A stretch of 7,092 nucleotides of DNA. Origin: Acidobacteriota bacterium (lineage in GTDB: Bacteria > Acidobacteriota > Blastocatellia > Pyrinomonadales > Pyrinomonadaceae). A model generated the notes under the pieces. That model did not search any database, was not told the DNA's origin, and was given only the letters and a program-made list of their open reading frames with translations. The translations under genes were made by a program, and so were the position numbers. Where the stretch lies: NCBI GenBank assembly GCA_003222935.1, contig QHXL01000461.1:461-7552 (forward strand), given 5' to 3'. Each line of letters opens with the position of its first letter. The first letter of the stretch is position 1. Shown in pieces: positions 6,456-7,092 of the stretch.

Positions 6456-6664
6456 CGGCTTCGCCGCCGGATGTGAGGCGACGGCTCTGCCTCGCCGTAA
6501 CAGGTGCGTTGGATTCGGGCTGTGCCCTTCGTTCGGGCTCGGCCCAATTCGCGCCGTTCTAAAGCGCAGTCAGAGGAGCCAAGCTCGGACCAGGGCACAG
6601 CCCAAATTAACGTCGCACCTTACGGCGAGGCAGAGCCATCGCCTCACATCGGGCGGCGAAGCCG
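6456..6664. repeat. Large (~209 bp) GC-rich inverted repeat element
   Basis: The two 72 nt arms are 6456-6527 and 6593-6664. The outer 45 nt of the arms (6456-6500 against 6620-6664) are reverse complements with two mismatches. A middle stretch of about 16 nt aligns only with gaps, and the inner 11 nt (GGGCTGTGCCC against GGGCACAGCCC) match exactly. Weaker complementarity continues inward (TCGGGCTCGGCC against GGAGCCAAGCTCGGA), leaving a loop of roughly 30 nt. The arm tip CGGCTTCGCCG is itself a mini-hairpin. There is no transposase or coding content. It is probably a MITE-like or structural repeat inserted between the divergent promoters. Confidence 0.87.
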
Positions 6665-6752
6665 TCACTGATCATTTTGGTTTGCGGCTTTGCTGCGCCA
6701 GCTCTGTGGTTGACCATTCGTCCAAATTCGTAACCACACTACGATAAGCAAT

Positions 6753-6781
6753 TTGTCACGCACAGACCAAACGATTATCCT
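6753..6781 (+). promoter_or_regulatory. Possible weak sigma70-type promoter for the isocitrate dehydrogenase-like gene
   Basis: TTGTCA (6753-6758, five of six to TTGACA) is followed after 17 bp by TATCCT (6776-6781, four of six to TATAAT), 43 bp before the ATG. This is only a pattern match. Promoters in this lineage may differ, and no operator is evident. Confidence 0.25.
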
Positions 6782-6824
6782 TGCCAACTCGAATCCAAAA
6801 CCAACATTTGAAACAGCAACCACT

Positions 6825-7092
6825 ATGACTCACACGATCACTCTCATTCCCGGCGATGGCATCGGCCCGGAAGTCGCCTCAAACGTAGTCAGAATCATCG
6901 AAGCTGCGGGCGTTGAAGTTCAATGGGAAACTCATTACGCGGGAGCCCAGGCACTCGAGAAATTCGGCGAGACTTTGCCAAAGGACTTACTCGACTCGAT
7001 CCTGCGTAACAAGGTCGCACTTAAAGGACCTATTACTACTCCAATCGGCAAAGGCTTCACGTCGGTCAACGTTGGGTTGCGTAAGACGCTCG
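6825..7092 (+). CDS. NAD(P)-dependent isocitrate dehydrogenase-like protein, N-terminal part (cut by window end)
   Basis: This is a member of the beta-decarboxylating dehydrogenase family (isocitrate, isopropylmalate and homoisocitrate dehydrogenases), which act in the cytoplasm on 2R,3S-hydroxyacids. Only 89 codons are present. The N-terminus TLIPGDGIGPEV is the family's opening strand. The segment ALKGPITTPIG followed by FTSVNVGLRK (Ser80, Asn82, Arg86) has the S-x-N-x-x-L-R pattern of isocitrate dehydrogenases, rather than the different residues usual at this position in isopropylmalate dehydrogenase. A TCA-cycle role is therefore favoured. ATG 6825 fits the start of the fold, but no clear Shine-Dalgarno precedes it. 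It is divergent from thiO. Cofactor choice cannot be judged because the specificity residues lie beyond the window. Confidence 0.85.
   Translation, partial: MTHTITLIPGDGIGPEVASNVVRIIEAAGVEVQWETHYAGAQALEKFGETLPKDLLDSILRNKVALKGPITTPIGKGFTSVNVGLRKTL

Larger units (their letters stand above)
6388..6824. other. Divergent intergenic region between thiO and the isocitrate dehydrogenase-like gene
   Basis: This 437 bp stretch must hold the promoters of both divergent genes. About half of it is the palindromic element at 6456-6664. The 68 bp between that element and thiO is AT-richer, but I see no convincing -35/-10 pair for thiO. The 160 bp on the other side contains a weak promoter candidate and a short GC-rich hairpin (GCGGCTTTGCTGC, near 6684-6696). 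A plus-strand frame across the region has no recognisable protein features and simply reads through the palindrome. No riboswitch fold, including a thiamine-pyrophosphate one, was recognised. Confidence 0.6.

Noticed and set aside
6439..6747. Open plus-strand frame across the intergenic region
   Set aside because: It reads straight through both arms of the inverted repeat and gives a composition-driven Arg/Ser/Leu-rich sequence with no domain or ribosome binding site.

Overview
This window looks like an ordinary chromosomal region of a Gram-negative-type bacterium of moderate GC content. It has two membrane-linked or exported thioredoxin systems, Sec-type signal peptides and dense intergenic palindromes. 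The style of the proteins (a CcdA-TlpA fusion, a TlpA with an N-terminal helical region, a small RAYT transposase, a stand-alone DHH phosphoesterase) and of the repeats fits Acidobacteriota, perhaps Blastocatellia. That placement is an impression from gene content, not a computed result.

Layout, left to right. Positions 1-806 hold a REP-associated tyrosine transposase (RAYT) gene on the minus strand. It is broken by a frameshift and bracketed by two inverted copies of a ~60 bp REP-like hairpin. Positions 882-1822 (minus) hold a DHH/DHHA1 phosphoesterase split into two reading frames by an apparent one-base deletion. Positions 1856-1992 hold a 103 bp near-perfect palindrome. Positions 1993-6387 (minus) form a tight four-gene cluster, in transcription order: thiO (FAD-dependent glycine oxidase); an exported helical-repeat/TlpA thioredoxin (start overlaps the thiO stop as ATGA); a CcdA-TlpA membrane fusion (16 nt gap); and a small exported thioredoxin-fold protein whose CXXC is CRNW (18 nt gap). 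Positions 6388-6824 contain no gene but carry a second, larger (~209 bp) inverted repeat. From 6825 to the window end, on the plus strand, is the start of an NAD(P)-dependent isocitrate dehydrogenase-like gene.

How the genes may work together. CcdA-type proteins move electrons from cytoplasmic thioredoxin across the membrane, and TlpA-type domains use them to reduce disulfides outside. The cluster therefore reads as an extracytoplasmic thiol-redox module with its own membrane electron conduit and two further thioredoxin-fold partners. Why thiO leads it is unclear. ThiO feeds thiamine thiazole synthesis and makes H2O2, so the link may be functional or just co-transcription. No other thiamine gene is in the window.

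The most unusual items are the RAYT with its matching hairpin pair, the two large intergenic palindromes, the CXXC-to-CXXW protein next to two intact CXXC proteins, and two neighbouring frameshifted genes. I did not find an obviously new defence or catalytic system.
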